In this document: positions 50,901 through 60,300 of the stretch, piece after piece
Numbering within the stretch: position 1 is the first letter of the stretch
Layout of the letters: each line of letters opens with the position of its first letter
Origin: Callaeas wilsoni
Taxonomy: Eukaryota; Chordata; Aves; Passeriformes; Callaeidae
Length of the DNA: 64,000 nucleotides
Reading direction: 5' to 3'
Assembly (NCBI GenBank): GCA_013398955.1
Contig: VWPU01004545.1
Span: 124,001 to 188,000 of the forward strand
Position numbers and translations under genes: made by a program
Notes under the pieces: generated by a model
Database searches by the model: none
Seen by the model: only the letters and a program-made list of their open reading frames with translations
What the model was told of the DNA's origin: nothing

Positions 50901-53516
50901 ATAGGATATGAAGCTATGTACAGAAACATTCTGCAAGGTTTTCCCTGACAGGAGCCTCACTAATAAGTCTAAGAACCAGTTAGTGCAAAAGGGAGCTGTG
51001 TTTTTTGAGACAGTCACTTTCATTAGTATGGAGCTCAAAGGAAGCCTTAATGTCAGACATGAGCAAGGAGGACAACAGTGCATTGATTTAGCATGGGAGT
51101 ATTATATAAGTTGTGATTAACTTAGGCTTGTCTAACACTTGAACACTTGTATTTAATATGGAAAAATAAGGTTTGGAGTGTTCATAACATATAAAATGTG
51201 TAAAATGTGTTGATCTCTTTTTTATTTTTATTTTTATTTTTATTTTTATTTTTATTTTTATTTTTTCTTTCTTCAAACTAAGAAACTGGAGTATTGACAA
51301 GACAAATAAAAAAGCACAGACATTTTCTCATAGACACAAACAGAGTTCTGTACACAGCAGTATTTAAGTTAGCCTGTCTGAAAGTCAAGTGCCTGCAGTG
51401 GGATGGGAAAGTGCCATATTCTTTACATCGGAATGATGTGCTTTTAAAGTCAATTTTCTTAATGTATAATATGAGACATAAGATAATTGGAAATCATCTA
51501 CTGGAAATTTAAAAATCAGGAGTTTTTTGCTTCTGATCCATATGTACTCTTCTTTAATTAAAACCCTATTAGTTTGAGAAGTGATTTATGCAAGTCTCAA
51601 TGCAATTTTAATTTTAGACTTTTGACTCCACATATTTAACAACAGATTAATGTTGCTGTCACAATATATCATTAACAAAACATGCTTTGAATACTTTGGA
51701 AGAGAGGGAAGTTATGTGCAAATGCATCACTGTCTTAGTGAATGTGGGAAATAGTTTTAGTGCTACAGGAGAAATTCTATGGCATGACTTTTGCCACCAA
51801 GTTTGTCCAATAGAAATACTCCTCTCCCTTCCACCTCCCTATCTCCTCTCTTCTTCTCTTAAGCTACCTGCACATATCCCTGCACCAATGCCAGAAGTCT
51901 TCTTAAAAGGGCTGGCACTGGGTCTTGAGGGTAGGACATGTGTAAACTACAGTTGAACAAGTTTTTGGGTTTAAAGAGCAGCTAAGGCATCACAGAGATT
52001 GGCGCAGTTGAAGGTTCATTAGAGTAGTATTGGGATATGGATGTGTAAGCAGCTGATTGCTGCTATCAAAAGGTGAAATGAATGCGTGGGAGTACCTTCA
52101 AGGTGTTTTCAAGGCAGCCACTGGCAGCAGGTGTCCTTGGCCACGTTGGCATGGTGGCAGCAGGAGAAGATGGTTAGAACTATTCCATCACTTCCACACA
52201 CAGACTGGAGGGGGGGAGCCTGGCAAAAGTAGTTAAGGTTTGTTAGTGCAGCATAGTGCCTCCATTAAGAAATTATACTTGCTATCTGGGGCTTCTCTAT
52301 CCTGTGGTCCATTGCATGGGTAGGCAATATGGGCTGGAAAAGCAAAGTGGTTTGTTATGCCACAACATATGAGGACATCAGAGAACATCAGTATGTAAAA
52401 GGAAGGTGTAATGAAGACAGAGCCAGGCTGTTTTCAGTGGTGCCCAGTGACAGGACCAGAAGCGGTGGGTTCAAACTGAAACAGAGCTTTCCCCTGGATA
52501 TGAAGAAACACTTTTTTACTGTGAGGCTGACCAAGCACAGGTTATCCAGGGAAGCTGTTGAGTGTCTATCCTTGGAGACATTCAAGAGTCATCTGCACAC
52601 AGTCCTAGGCAGCCCGCAGTAGGTGGCTCTGTTTGAGGAAGGGTTTTGGACCAAATGACTTCCAGAGGTCCCTTCCAAGCTCAACCATTCTGTAGTTCCG
52701 TGACATACAGAGCCTCAGTGTCCCTACCTCAGTCACTGCTCATGTCTTACAAGGGAACCAGGGTGCCTGCAATATATGGTCTCAGCTGCTCTTGCCTAAA
52801 AGTAGGTACCAGATTAATTAGTAGTAGCTGGTGGTAGATGGCAGCCACATGTACTGTAGCCACTCTACTGCCAGTGCACAAATTATATCCAAAATTATGT
52901 TCAATCCGGCTCCCAGAGAAGAGACATTTCTAATGGGGAATAAGTGTTTTTTGAGAGAGTTAGAACTGCTGTGAATTACAGAAATAAATGCTGTTGTGTC
53001 TAGTTTCATGCAAGTACTGTCTTGTTGAGAGACAGCATAACAATGTGTAATTTTCACATGAATCTTCTCTCATGAAGTTTTGTTAAGAAGCCTATAGAAA
53101 AATCTAGATGAAATCATAACTTGCCTTTAACTGGTAAGAATTTTTGCTGTAGACATAACTGTGATGACCTATGCTCTAAAAACGGGAATGAGCTGCCAGG
53201 AGGATGGGTGATTGGCCATCTCCTTGTGACATGAGTCTAATGTTCCCAGAGTGTTTTTGTTAGGGACAGTTGCCTCAACAGTTTCTGTGGAAATAACCAC
53301 TTGTTCTCTTCCTAGTGTAAGGAGCATGACTTGGCTACAATTAACCAGTTGCTAGAGGACCCAAAGTTGACAGCGGTGAAATACAGAGAGTGGAGGAGCA
53401 CAAACATCATGCTGGTCCAAGATATTTATCAGCAGCAGGAGGTCCAGGACATGTCCACAGAGAATAGCGAAGAGCAAGAGATGACTCCACAGCCAGTTAC
53501 TGAAAGTGCTATTTGA
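11974..53516 (+). CDS. IPCEF1: IPCEF1 (interactor protein for cytohesin exchange factors 1), ten spliced coding exons, 429 aa
   Basis: Spliced CDS: 11974-11997, 17683-17719, 18384-18553, 26289-26362, 27493-27564, 30518-30579, 34030-34118, 39501-39867, 49539-49732, 53316-53516. All nine introns are GT-AG, phases match at every junction, and the sum is 1290 nt. Residues 40-132 form a PH domain, including [10 protein letters not shown] at its start, WKKFW, SLYWY, and WLSKLG at the C-terminal helix. Next come an acidic stretch (YSESE), a Pro-rich segment ([15 protein letters not shown], 162-176), a Ser-rich linker (177-298) and a conserved C-terminal block (about 305-405, [15 protein letters not shown] to QDIYQQQ) shared with CNK2/CNK3. 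The family protein binds phosphoinositides through the PH domain and cytohesin Arf-GEFs through its C-terminal part, promoting ARF6 activation at the plasma membrane; this is family knowledge. Identity rests on near-identity to remembered human IPCEF1 (MSRRRISCK, [14 protein letters not shown]). CNK2/CNK3 are less likely because no SAM, CRIC or PDZ coding is seen. Confidence 0.95.
12540..14235 (+). mobile_element. CR1 non-LTR retroposon with ORF1 remnants, internally deleted and interrupted
   Basis: From about 12540 to 13470 the sequence reads like the 5' part of CR1, with ORF1 remnants such as [15 protein letters not shown] and the esterase-like block [11 protein letters not shown] (compare HVGTNDT). 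At about 13475 it jumps to the end of ORF2 (AEKDLGLLV, then [20 protein letters not shown] and [10 protein letters not shown]), so most of the reverse transcriptase is missing. The 3' part resumes at 13971 after a nested CR1 and ends near 14234 with gggattctgtgg. Stops and frameshifts mark it as dead. Its edges are approximate. Confidence 0.8.
13875..13970 (+). mobile_element. Short CR1 3' tail nested inside the older CR1
   Basis: A CR1 3' end (ttggacttgatgatttt, then aaaggtcttttccaacctta and gattctatgattctat) of a different subfamily interrupts the host CR1 between gcaaagaagaggac and cagtgatgcccaatgacagg. Those two host parts are adjacent in ordinary CR1 copies. The nesting gives relative ages: this copy is the younger. 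Confidence 0.8.
17683..17719 (+). CDS. IPCEF1: IPCEF1 coding exon 2 (37 nt micro-exon)
   Basis: Acceptor ttcttacag ends at 17682 and donor gtaatg starts at 17720. It encodes [12 protein letters not shown] plus the first base of a Gly codon, a basic stretch just before the PH domain. It starts in phase 0 and ends in phase 1, matching both neighbours. The human protein has VPLRQKPRRKTQG at this place. Confidence 0.9.
18384..18553 (+). CDS. IPCEF1: IPCEF1 coding exon 3: start of the PH domain
   Basis: Acceptor ggcacag ends at 18383 after a weak pyrimidine tract; donor gtgagt starts at 18554. It encodes residues 21-77, from [16 protein letters not shown] through SLYWYSSQL. These are the first beta strands of the PH domain, with Lys-rich KKKEK (46-50) and WKKFW (58-62), positions that in PH domains line the phosphoinositide pocket. 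Met25 (18394-18396) is a plausible internal start, since MSRRRISCK is the first Met context shared with human. Confidence 0.97.
19004..19108. repeat. Long T-rich low-complexity tract
   Basis: About 100 bp of nearly pure T with tcctattta interruptions repeated twice, in intron 3. Likely prone to length errors in sequencing. Confidence 0.9.
26289..26362 (+). CDS. IPCEF1: IPCEF1 coding exon 4: PH domain middle
   Basis: Acceptor tggaag ends at 26288 and donor gtaagt starts at 26363. It encodes [20 protein letters not shown] and the Lys run up to His102 (codon split after two bases). The pattern of a short strand, LPDF and the following strand is typical of CNK/IPCEF1 PH domains. Confidence 0.96.
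27493..27564 (+). CDS. IPCEF1: IPCEF1 coding exon 5: PH domain, last strands
   Basis: Acceptor cctaaag ends at 27492 and donor gtaagt starts at 27565. It completes His102 and encodes [20 protein letters not shown] and EMN, the last beta strands and the start of the C-terminal helix. Phase is 2 in and 2 out, agreeing with both neighbours. Confidence 0.96.
30518..30579 (+). CDS. IPCEF1: IPCEF1 coding exon 6: end of PH domain helix
   Basis: Acceptor aacacag ends at 30517 and donor gtatgc starts at 30580, a weaker donor than the others in the gene. It completes Thr126 and encodes [20 protein letters not shown]. The invariant Trp of the PH C-terminal helix is Trp127. Ends in phase 1. Confidence 0.93.
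32855..33166 (+). mobile_element. CR1 retroposon, 5'-truncated 3' end
   Basis: It shows the CR1 3' region in order: a tttagactagatataaaggt-type block, aaacaggtggcccagagaag, catccctggaaacattcaag, ggttggacagggctct, gtccctcccaacccaaacta, and a tail of attctatgat repeats. It lies in IPCEF1 intron 6 in the gene's sense orientation. Confidence 0.9.
33513..33854 (+). repeat. Left arm of an inverted repeat: unidentified poly(A)-ended retrocopy
   Basis: Its core (33531-33720) matches the reverse complement of 35021-35210 with 2 mismatches and no gaps. Homology continues at lower identity through a stop at 33753-33755 and a gcaaatta block to an A-rich tract (33823-33854). A frame from ATG 33510 reads 81 codons with [20 protein letters not shown] and [16 protein letters not shown] do not recognise the parent. 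The poly(A) end suggests retroposition of a transcript. Confidence 0.75.
34030..34118 (+). CDS. IPCEF1: IPCEF1 coding exon 7: acidic and proline-rich linker
   Basis: Acceptor gtacctcag ends at 34029, preceded by a poor pyrimidine tract; donor gtaagt starts at 34119. The 89 nt encode [15 protein letters not shown] and [15 protein letters not shown]. The length is not a multiple of three, so skipping would shift the frame. A PPPY (PPxY-type) motif ends at Tyr167. The exon lies in the 1.3 kb loop between two long inverted-repeat arms in the flanking introns. Confidence 0.94.
34927..35226 (-). repeat. Right arm of the inverted repeat: second copy of the same element
   Basis: This is the reverse-strand copy of the element at 33513-33854. 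Its T run (34927-34939, + strand) corresponds to the poly(A) end, and the stop codon of the shared frame is at 34986-34988. The frame is intact over the shared core and differs by one Val/Ile and one Ile/Thr change there. Outside the core the two copies diverge quickly, so this is not an assembly duplicate. Confidence 0.75.
37944..38369 (+). mobile_element. CR1 retroposon, 5'-truncated 3' end
   Basis: It contains gaatggctgagagggctggg, ttcagattagatataacaca, gaataggttacccaaggagg, catccctggaagtgttcaag, tggatgaccttgagagtctc and the tail caattctatgattctatga. This is a clear CR1 3' fragment in IPCEF1 intron 7. Confidence 0.92.
39501..39867 (+). CDS. IPCEF1: IPCEF1 coding exon 8: serine-rich linker
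   Basis: Acceptor ggaaagcag ends at 39500 and donor gtgagc starts at 39868. The 367 nt encode residues 177-298: a Ser/Thr-rich stretch ([20 protein letters not shown]), then [20 protein letters not shown] and LTFCVQIHS, matching the human order (QSLPDTVNSLSAAEDEGQP then ITFAVQVHS). This is the least conserved, probably disordered part and a likely phosphorylation region. A C- and CpG-rich run sits about 20-35 nt 5' of the acceptor. Confidence 0.95.
45641..46197. repeat. GC-rich, CpG-containing island in intron 8, possible old LTR
   Basis: A compact, GC-rich block with clustered CpGs stands out sharply from AT-rich intron on both sides. It has a TATA-like TATTTAAA at 45891-45898 preceded by a C-rich GC-box-like run (caccccgccccc) and followed by a C-rich stretch, which resembles a U3-R arrangement on the + strand. 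No family was recognised, and no terminal repeats or target duplication could be confirmed. A cryptic promoter or CpG island is the alternative. Confidence 0.4.
49539..49732 (+). CDS. IPCEF1: IPCEF1 coding exon 9: conserved C-terminal module, first part
   Basis: Acceptor tttttgcag ends at 49538 and donor gtgagt starts at 49733. It encodes residues 299-363: an acidic run ([20 protein letters not shown]), [18 protein letters not shown], and [19 protein letters not shown]. This block is nearly unchanged from human IPCEF1 and is also recognisable in CNK2/CNK3. It is part of the region reported to bind cytohesins. Confidence 0.97.
50561..50618 (+). mobile_element. Minimal CR1 3' tail
   Basis: About 58 bp, only the CR1 end: ggttggacttgatcttagag, gtcttttccaacctttgcag, ttctatgattct. 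It is an extreme 5' truncation in IPCEF1 intron 9. Confidence 0.8.
51218..51266. repeat. (TTTTTA)n microsatellite
   Basis: About seven tandem TTTTTA units in intron 9, of the kind expected to be length-polymorphic. Confidence 0.92.
52393..52703 (+). mobile_element. CR1 retroposon, 5'-truncated 3' end
   Basis: It contains gtggtgcccagtgacaggac, tttttactgtgaggctgacc, ccttggagacattcaagagt, agaggtcccttccaagctca and an ending accattctgtagttccgtga. It matches the same CR1 subfamily type as the older copy at 13971-14235. It lies in IPCEF1 intron 9. Confidence 0.88.
53316..53516 (+). CDS. IPCEF1: IPCEF1 coding exon 10: C terminus and stop
   Basis: Acceptor cttcctag ends at 53315. It encodes residues 364-429: [40 protein letters not shown] and an acidic tail ending ESAI, with TGA at 53514-53516. 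The C terminus is similar to human ...VENSI. Its short hydrophobic end (S-A-I) could act as a PDZ ligand, but that is only a guess from the last residues. Confidence 0.96.
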   Translation, partial: CKEHDLATINQLLEDPKLTAVKYREWRSTNIMLVQDIYQQQEVQDMSTENSEEQEMTPQPVTESAI

Positions 53517-54740
53517 TCAATGGCACATGGCAAGATTTTTCTCCACGGGTCTTCACATACAAGCAATTTAAGCTGCTGCACCTTGAGGTTTGTTTTTCAC
53601 AAGTGTGCTTCAAAAGGAAAACAACCCATTCTGCAAAGTTTTGATGCTCTGGCAGAACTCATTTAATGTCACAAGGGCAAGTTCCCCAAGTTAAAAATGC
53701 ATGCCTGAATGTGGCCTGCATATGTAAGAAGACTATTTAACTAAGCAGCAAAGAAATGTTTTTCAGTTTTTGGAGAAGAAAATTATAAGTGTCCAGCTCC
53801 TGGAGGACACAGAACTATGTAATATGTACTGTATAAATATGAGATCCTTGGAATTGTTTTAGCATACGACTTACCTTGAAATGAAGCTAAACTGATACCA
53901 ACGGGATCTAGTCTACTCTACCTTTTTACCCTCTAAGTTAACCCGATGTATGCATTTACATCTCTGTATCTATTTACTTTCACCACTCTACCAGTTTAAA
54001 CTGAGACAGATGGAAGAGTAATTATGCATCAGTTGATATTACAGACAGCTGCCAGGCATCCAGTTTGGGCTCTGCCTGATGTTTTATGAGTTTCAGATTT
54101 ATTTATGGTCCAGACCAAGAAGGTACTGTCTTTCTACATGAAGAAGAGGTCTCTCAGTTTTTGCTAATATGTCATTTACTCTTCAGTGAGACAAGTTTCA
54201 ACTTTTCCTACGGACTTGGCAGAATTCCTTGGAAGATTATGTTCTTCTTTCCTATTTTTGACAATTGGGAGTATATAAGGTACAAGTTCATCCCAGAGTC
54301 CAGCTTAAGGAAGGTGATCATGTTCACAAGGCAGAAGCTAAATAATTAAACTCCTAATGTGGACCTGGAAGTGTAAAACACAGCTGCAAATATTTTTGTA
54401 AATATATGTAATTTTATGGCTTATATGAATGTGACTATGTACTGTATAATGTTTTATTTATATATTTATATATGCTGAATTTCCTAATATAAATAGGCAC
54501 ATGTGGACCAAGCCCACCCAGATGCGAGTGCTTACAGATAGACTTGAAATGTCTCTTTATTTTGTTTCCATTAGAGATCACAGTAATGGCTCTGCAGCTG
54601 AGACTACTCTGAGACATCTGCTGTGACTCTTTCTTCTACTTTTCTAGCTTTGAGTTTTAGATGAAGAAAATCTGTACAACTTAGGGACTGAAAAAAGTTT
54701 TCTAGTAAGTTTCAATATTTTCCTTTGGGGAAAAAAAAAT

Positions 54741-54824
54741 AGGAAGTTTTGCTGCAGGATCATGATTTTTTGGCTTCACTGTCCTCAGTACAAGGTTTTG
54801 GGTTTTTGCCTTCCCCTCTTCTGC
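54741..54824 (+). repeat. Copy A of an 84-bp direct repeat
   Basis: It closely matches 60970-61053. The end cagtacaaggttttgggttt followed by ttgccttcccctcttctgc is identical in both. It lies in the inferred IPCEF1 3' UTR. The family is unknown. Confidence 0.75.
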
Positions 54825-55444
54825 AGTATGAGGAATTTTGCAGAGTGCTGAATTTTTAAAAGCAAGAATTAGCCCACCAATCTCAAATTAACGCCACTAC
54901 AGGAACTGTGACAATCTGCACTTCTGTTGCTATTTCATAAAGATATTCTTTGTCATTAGCTTTCAATACAGTTTATCTTCTAAAGCAAAATACACTATAG
55001 AGATGCAGCCATATTCATCTGTCTTTATACATTTTATGTTTTACCATAGCTTGATTGAGAAAGGTAATGGTGTTAGTGGGAACATATGAAATCTTTTCCA
55101 CCTGTGTAGTGATTTGTTTGACTGTTGATATTGCATTTTTAATACTCAGCAGCTTTTCTTTTAAAATAGAGGCATGGAAATAGATGAAAATGACTAAATG
55201 GGGAAGCAGACACAAAGCCCTGGATGGTTAAAAAGCTATTCTTTTCAGGAAATCGTCATATGAACAGTGATTTTATCACTTCACTAATTCTAACTAGAAA
55301 TTACGCAAGCTTAATACCTGGTGCAATTTGGTTTGGAGTAAATGCATCTTAAAAAAAACATTTTTAGGTTGTTTTTTTGGTTCTCATTTTTGTTCTTTGG
55401 TTTTTAAAAAATAATTCTTCCACCATTCCTATTGAAATGCTTTC

Positions 55445-55450
55445 AATAAA
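55445..55450 (+). terminator. Candidate poly(A) signal AATAAA
   Basis: Canonical AATAAA 1.93 kb after the IPCEF1 stop. It is the first canonical hexamer I see in the 3' UTR. Confidence 0.5.
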
Positions 55451-55535
55451 CTGCTGAGAGCACCCTGAAAATCAGGAGTGTAGGGATTAATCTGCTTGGT
55501 CCATTTCATTTTTAACTACCTGGTGCTAAGTAATT

Positions 55536-55541
55536 AATAAA
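55536..55541 (+). terminator. Second candidate poly(A) signal AATAAA
   Basis: A second canonical AATAAA 91 bp after the first. A T-rich run follows within about 30 bases, as expected of a downstream element. It may be the main or an alternative 3' end. Confidence 0.45.
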
Positions 55542-56751
55542 CATTGGAGGTCAAATTGCATGTAAATTTTTATCACACATGCGAGTTTCTCACAAAACAA
55601 GGCATGCAAACACCATTTTCCTTCAAAAGCATCTTCACTTAGATGTTGAAAAGAAGCACATGCTTAAGTGGCCTGTTGAGCTGGGCCAGACAAGTGCCTG
55701 TACATGCTCTGTTGGCTCTTTTCACACTGTACTTGTATAGGCATATACAAAACAGCTTTCCCAAATATAGAGACAAACAGATGCCCTTGGACTGCCCAAA
55801 CTCTACTGTTGGTTCTGACAGATTACATAGCCTAAAATTGCTTTTAAATTACTCTCTTTCAGATGGTCAGTAGGTACTTATTGTTGAACTGTTGTGGTTT
55901 TGGAGACCTGCTGAGAATGGGCTCCATCACTGCCTAGAAAAAAACCAGAAAATTCTTGAATGGCATTACTTTAATCCAGTTATAATTTTAAAAAATTTCT
56001 GTCTTCAGGAAAACAAATGTATAGGTTTTATGCAACTACTGTGCAGGAAGTCTAACTCCACTCTCTTCAGCTACTATTTAGACTCAAAATAATGGAAAGC
56101 ATGGAAAATGCGAAGTGAAAATTGCAGTGAAACAGGATTAATTTTCTGGCGTTGCTAATTACTGTGACAGTTTTTGACTGGGTTTATCACAAGGGGCTGC
56201 CCAGCAGCATGAAAGCCATAATCAGAGACAGAGTTACACACAAGCTGACAACTACAGCAGGGAGCCACCTCAGCAGGAGAAATTTGGACAAGTCTGTGCT
56301 CTGCTCAGTGATGCTTGGAGTAACTGGTCTGGATTTGGAAGACCTGCACTATTGACTCATAGCACAGGGAGCTGTGCATCCCTAGCGTGTGAATGTCAAG
56401 AAGTCTCTAACCATCTGCCTCAAGAGGCATGTTTTATGTACTTGTTTGGGACAAAGTATGTGTGCTTGGATATGTGCATGTGCACAATTTTTCCTCAGTC
56501 AGTAAAGCCAGTTGGTGCAATAAGTCCAGCAATGGAGATTTTGGAATTCCTAGTAACAATATCTAATTTCAACTGTTTCTGCAGCTTTTCTGGAAATCGA
56601 ATCTCTCTGTTCTGGTGGTGTACATCTCATGAGATACCAGAATGAGGTGGGATCACATTTCCTTTCCTATGATGGAAGAAATTTCTTGTGGGGATTGTGA
56701 ACCATTTTTACATCTAGATTTGATGAATCAATCAGTACTACAGTTTCACCT

Positions 56752-57353
56752 CATCACAGTTTTAAGTCCAGCTGGAGATGAAACACCATGCAGTTGCTTG
56801 CTCTCTCTTTTCCTTCCCCAACCCCGTGTAATGGGGAGGAGAACTGAAGTAAAACTTGTATGCTGAGACAAGAACAGTTTTATAATTTAAAATAAAGAAA
56901 AATACAATAATAATGGTAAATAATAAAAATGATAATAAAAAAGAAAGAAACCCAAACAAGTGATCCACAATGCAGTTGCACACCACCCACTGACCTGCCA
57001 GACCTCTCTTCCCGAACGCAGATCAGGCCCCCTTTCCAGGTTACTCCCCTCAGTTTATGTACCGGGCATGATGTTCTGTGGTGTGGAATATCGCTTTGGT
57101 CAGTTCGGGTCACCTGTCCCAGCTACGCTCCCTGCCAGTTTGGTTTTTTGTGTATTTCCTCATTTTGTGTATTTCTATCTCTCGTGCAGAGCACGAGACA
57201 AAATAAAATATCTTTGACTTAGGATCAACACAGTTTAGCAAAAAACCAAAACATCAGTGTGTTGTCAATACTATTCTCATTCTGTATCCAAAACACAGCA
57301 CTGTAACAGCTACTGAAGAAGAAATTAGTGCTACCCTAACTGATACCGGGATT
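56752..57353 (-). mobile_element. Solo LTR of an avian endogenous retrovirus
   Basis: About 600 bp match, end to end and in reverse complement, the pattern of a common bird ERV LTR. On the + strand these are a Gly/Lys-type AG-rich end with aagtaaaacttgtatgctga, an A/T-rich AAT-repeat stretch (56880-56950), caatgcagttgcacaccacc, the decayed TATA area cagtttatgtaccgggcatg (57051-57070), and the block aaaacatcagtgtgttgtca through aacacagcactgtaacagct. Transcription direction, read from the TATA area, is leftwards, toward the 3' end of IPCEF1. No internal viral genes flank it, so it is solo. No clean target duplication is visible. Confidence 0.85.
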
Positions 57354-60300
57354 AAACAGGAATAAATAATGTGCTGCTTCTCCTTGTTTTTGCAAATAAT
57401 TTGGATTTTGGAGGAAACCATCATATTGAGAGAAAAGGCTGATTTGGGACAGCCAAGAAGGGAGGGGAAGAAAAAACATGGTATTTGATTTAAAACTCTG
57501 TGAAAATTCAGAATTTAAAATGATTTCTAACTTGAAAAAATTATGGGGATGTTATGTCTATTGTGTGAGCCTGTAAGCTTACATGTCTACTACAGATTTA
57601 ATATGAAAACCTGTATTTTTAAACTTTTCAAGTAGCAAAGGAGCCCATGTAAGCATACTTTTATGAGGGGAACACCATGTACTGTGGTTGGGGTTTGGGC
57701 TTTGGGCTTTTTTTTACTCTTCCTCTTGTTTAGTCATACAAAAGTAACCAATTGTAACCAACTGAGGGCCTGAGGTTACCTCATTTATATGAGACATGTC
57801 TTTCTGCTTACAGGAAGCCAAAGTGGTTTTCTTACAGTAGTAGAGCCAAAGTGAAATTTCCTGTTTTGTGTGGGGCATTTCAAAGCAGCAGACATTTTAA
57901 GATGTCGGTGAGCATTTCCTTGATGCTTGAAGATTTATCCCATTTTGATTTGCTTCAAGCTGCAACATTATTGAATTTTTTAAAAACTGCCTTCATTCTG
58001 AACTGAAACAAAATTTGAGGTGAAAAAAGGAAAATAGAATAGAAAAATCTCAGTGCTGAGATAGTGCTGGAATTCACATCTCTGTGTAGGGTAATAGGAG
58101 CTGAGCTTGCCAAAAGCTAAGCATTTCGACATTGAAAAAAGATTATAAGTTGTTAAAAAGAGTACTACATTCCTTGAAATTTGCTATGGGAGAAGTTCCA
58201 AGACCTGTCTGGTCTGGAAAAATGAGTATTTTCCTAATTTATTTCCTCCTGATAAAAATCCAAAGGGAATGGTTTATAAGATGGCAGCAAGTTAAAAGAT
58301 GAAATATGCATGTAATTCATTGACAGCTCAAGAACTTTGATGTATGATCTGGAAATGGTTGGCTTTAGATGACTCAGCCTGTAACACAGAAAATCCATTT
58401 CTTTGGGAAAGCATTGTAGCTACCAGTGTCTGAGGCTTATGCACCCCATCTGGTTCACATGAGGTCCATTTTGAGGATGTAGGTGAATGGCCTTTCTATA
58501 GGGCAAATATTTTGTGTCATCATACCATCGCTTAGGAACCGCATCCTATGTCCTAAATGCCTTAGGATCTGCCCAAATTATTCTGACTCTTGAGGTTGCT
58601 TATGGCAGTTTTATCTTCTCCCAACTAAAAATAAAAAGAGGATATGAAAACACATCTCCCACTCCTGCATGAAGAAAAACAGGCACTAGTCTAGCAAAGA
58701 TTCATGTAAGTCACCATATTTAGAAGTGTTTGTAAAATAACTCACCTGGTGAAAAGCCATTTGTGCATACAAATAGCAGTGCTCTTGTGCCAAGCTTTCA
58801 GTGTTGAGGACTGGCCCAGAGGAAGAATGGGTGTGTCTGTCCCACTGTGCTCTACGTAGAGAGGGAAAGTTATGCACAGAGGAATATTTGCAAGGACTTC
58901 TATCAGGCAGGGGCAGGGCCTGCAGCACCACGAAAGTACGTGGAATCCAAATTTGGTATTTTATCTCCTGAGTATATCTTATTTTTTTTTTGCTGGCTTA
59001 AAACTCACAGCACAATGTTGGCACTCAGTGCTGCCTTTTTACTGCTTGTTGCCTACGCGTGTGAATTGATTTTCATGGAATGATACACACATCTTGCAGA
59101 ATGAAAGCCTTATGTTTGCACTTGTCAATTAAACACTGAAATGAGAGAATATTTTGCTCAGCCTTTTTTTTTTTCTTTTATTTTCACTGCAGATTTTTCA
59201 GTTTACTGCTATAAAATAAAATAAATTTTTGCTGGTTCTTTAAACAAGCAATTTCCCTGTGGGACTAATATTATTAAGTTGTATAATCTGGAACCAGGAA
59301 GAGTCAATGAATGGTTTGACTGAGGAATGCCCTCTACTAGCTTGCAATGTAATGTTTGAAACGACTTTAAAACTAGTTAACTCTTAAATTAGTTGTCATA
59401 GGCACCCTTTAGAAGATTGGTCTCTTGTGACAGGTACAGGATGTTACTGGATTTTTTTTTTTTTAGCTCACAGAGCAGCCTGTTTCAATTAAAAGAAGAT
59501 TGGGATTTTTGTCAAAAGAGTTTCAGTTTAGCTGAATAGGCCAGCCAGGTAGCAGTGTGGTGAAGGTGTGTTTCCTAGGAAATGAGCTTGTCCTAAGGGC
59601 TCAGCTGAAAAAAGAATGTCCCTGTCTCTGTCCCCTCTCTTCTTCCAACCTCCTACACGCTCCCACTGCTTGCCTTGGGCTAATCAGCTCATCATTTGGC
59701 ACCTCTGTCAGCTCAGCCAAGCCAGGCAGCAGGGAACAGACACAGCAAGCTGGATACTCATCTACAGTGATGGTAACTAAAATTGCCATATGGAAAGGTT
59801 CAGTGCCTGACAGAGTCTTCAGAAGGGAAGCAGCTGGATTCTGTAGGCAAAAGCAGCAGGAAGAAGAGCTGTGTAAGTGGGAGGGAAGAGGAGGACTTTT
59901 TCCTTTCAGAAGCAGAGCATGAGCTTGGCTCAGCTTCCCACAAAGTTATACCTTTGCTTCCACCAAGCAATCATTTCTCTTTTTTCCCCCTGCTAGACAG
60001 GGAGTTGTGAAGACAACCTGAGGAAACAGTTTTCATATGATCTCTGCCTGTGGGCTTGCTTTCAGTGCCTAATGCACGGCCAAACATTTGGTTTCTGGGC
60101 CTGAAAGCAAAACTCTACAAAAAAAGCATCCAATGATATCTTTCTTTAGGATCCTTCCTGGCATGCTTGCTGTGGGAATGCTGACAGGAAAGGCAGTGAG
60201 GCACCATATGTCTGCCCTTATGCCTGCTGTAACACCACGGCTCACTGGCTTGGGCTGCCTCTTGTTTGGCTCTTACTTTTGCTTTACACCCTCTTGTGGT

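Larger units (their letters stand above)
39868..53315 (+). other. IPCEF1: IPCEF1 introns 8 and 9
   Basis: Intron 8 (39868-49538) holds the GC-rich island at about 45641-46197 and a repeated, partly palindromic motif at 49371-49434. Intron 9 (49733-53315) holds a minimal CR1 tail (50561-50618), a TTTTTA microsatellite (51218-51266) and a CR1 fragment (52393-52703). Confidence 0.8.
53517..55560 (+). other. IPCEF1: Probable IPCEF1 3' UTR
   Basis: No intron signal or coding frame is seen after the stop. The AT-rich stretch has AUUUA-type elements near 54456-54468, a Pumilio-like UGUAAAUA at 54397-54404, and poly(A) signals at 55445 and 55536. A weaker ATTAAA at 54345-54350 could give a shorter form. 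The 3' end is inferred only from these signals. The copy at 54741-54824 of a segment repeated at 60970-61053 also lies here. Confidence 0.6.
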
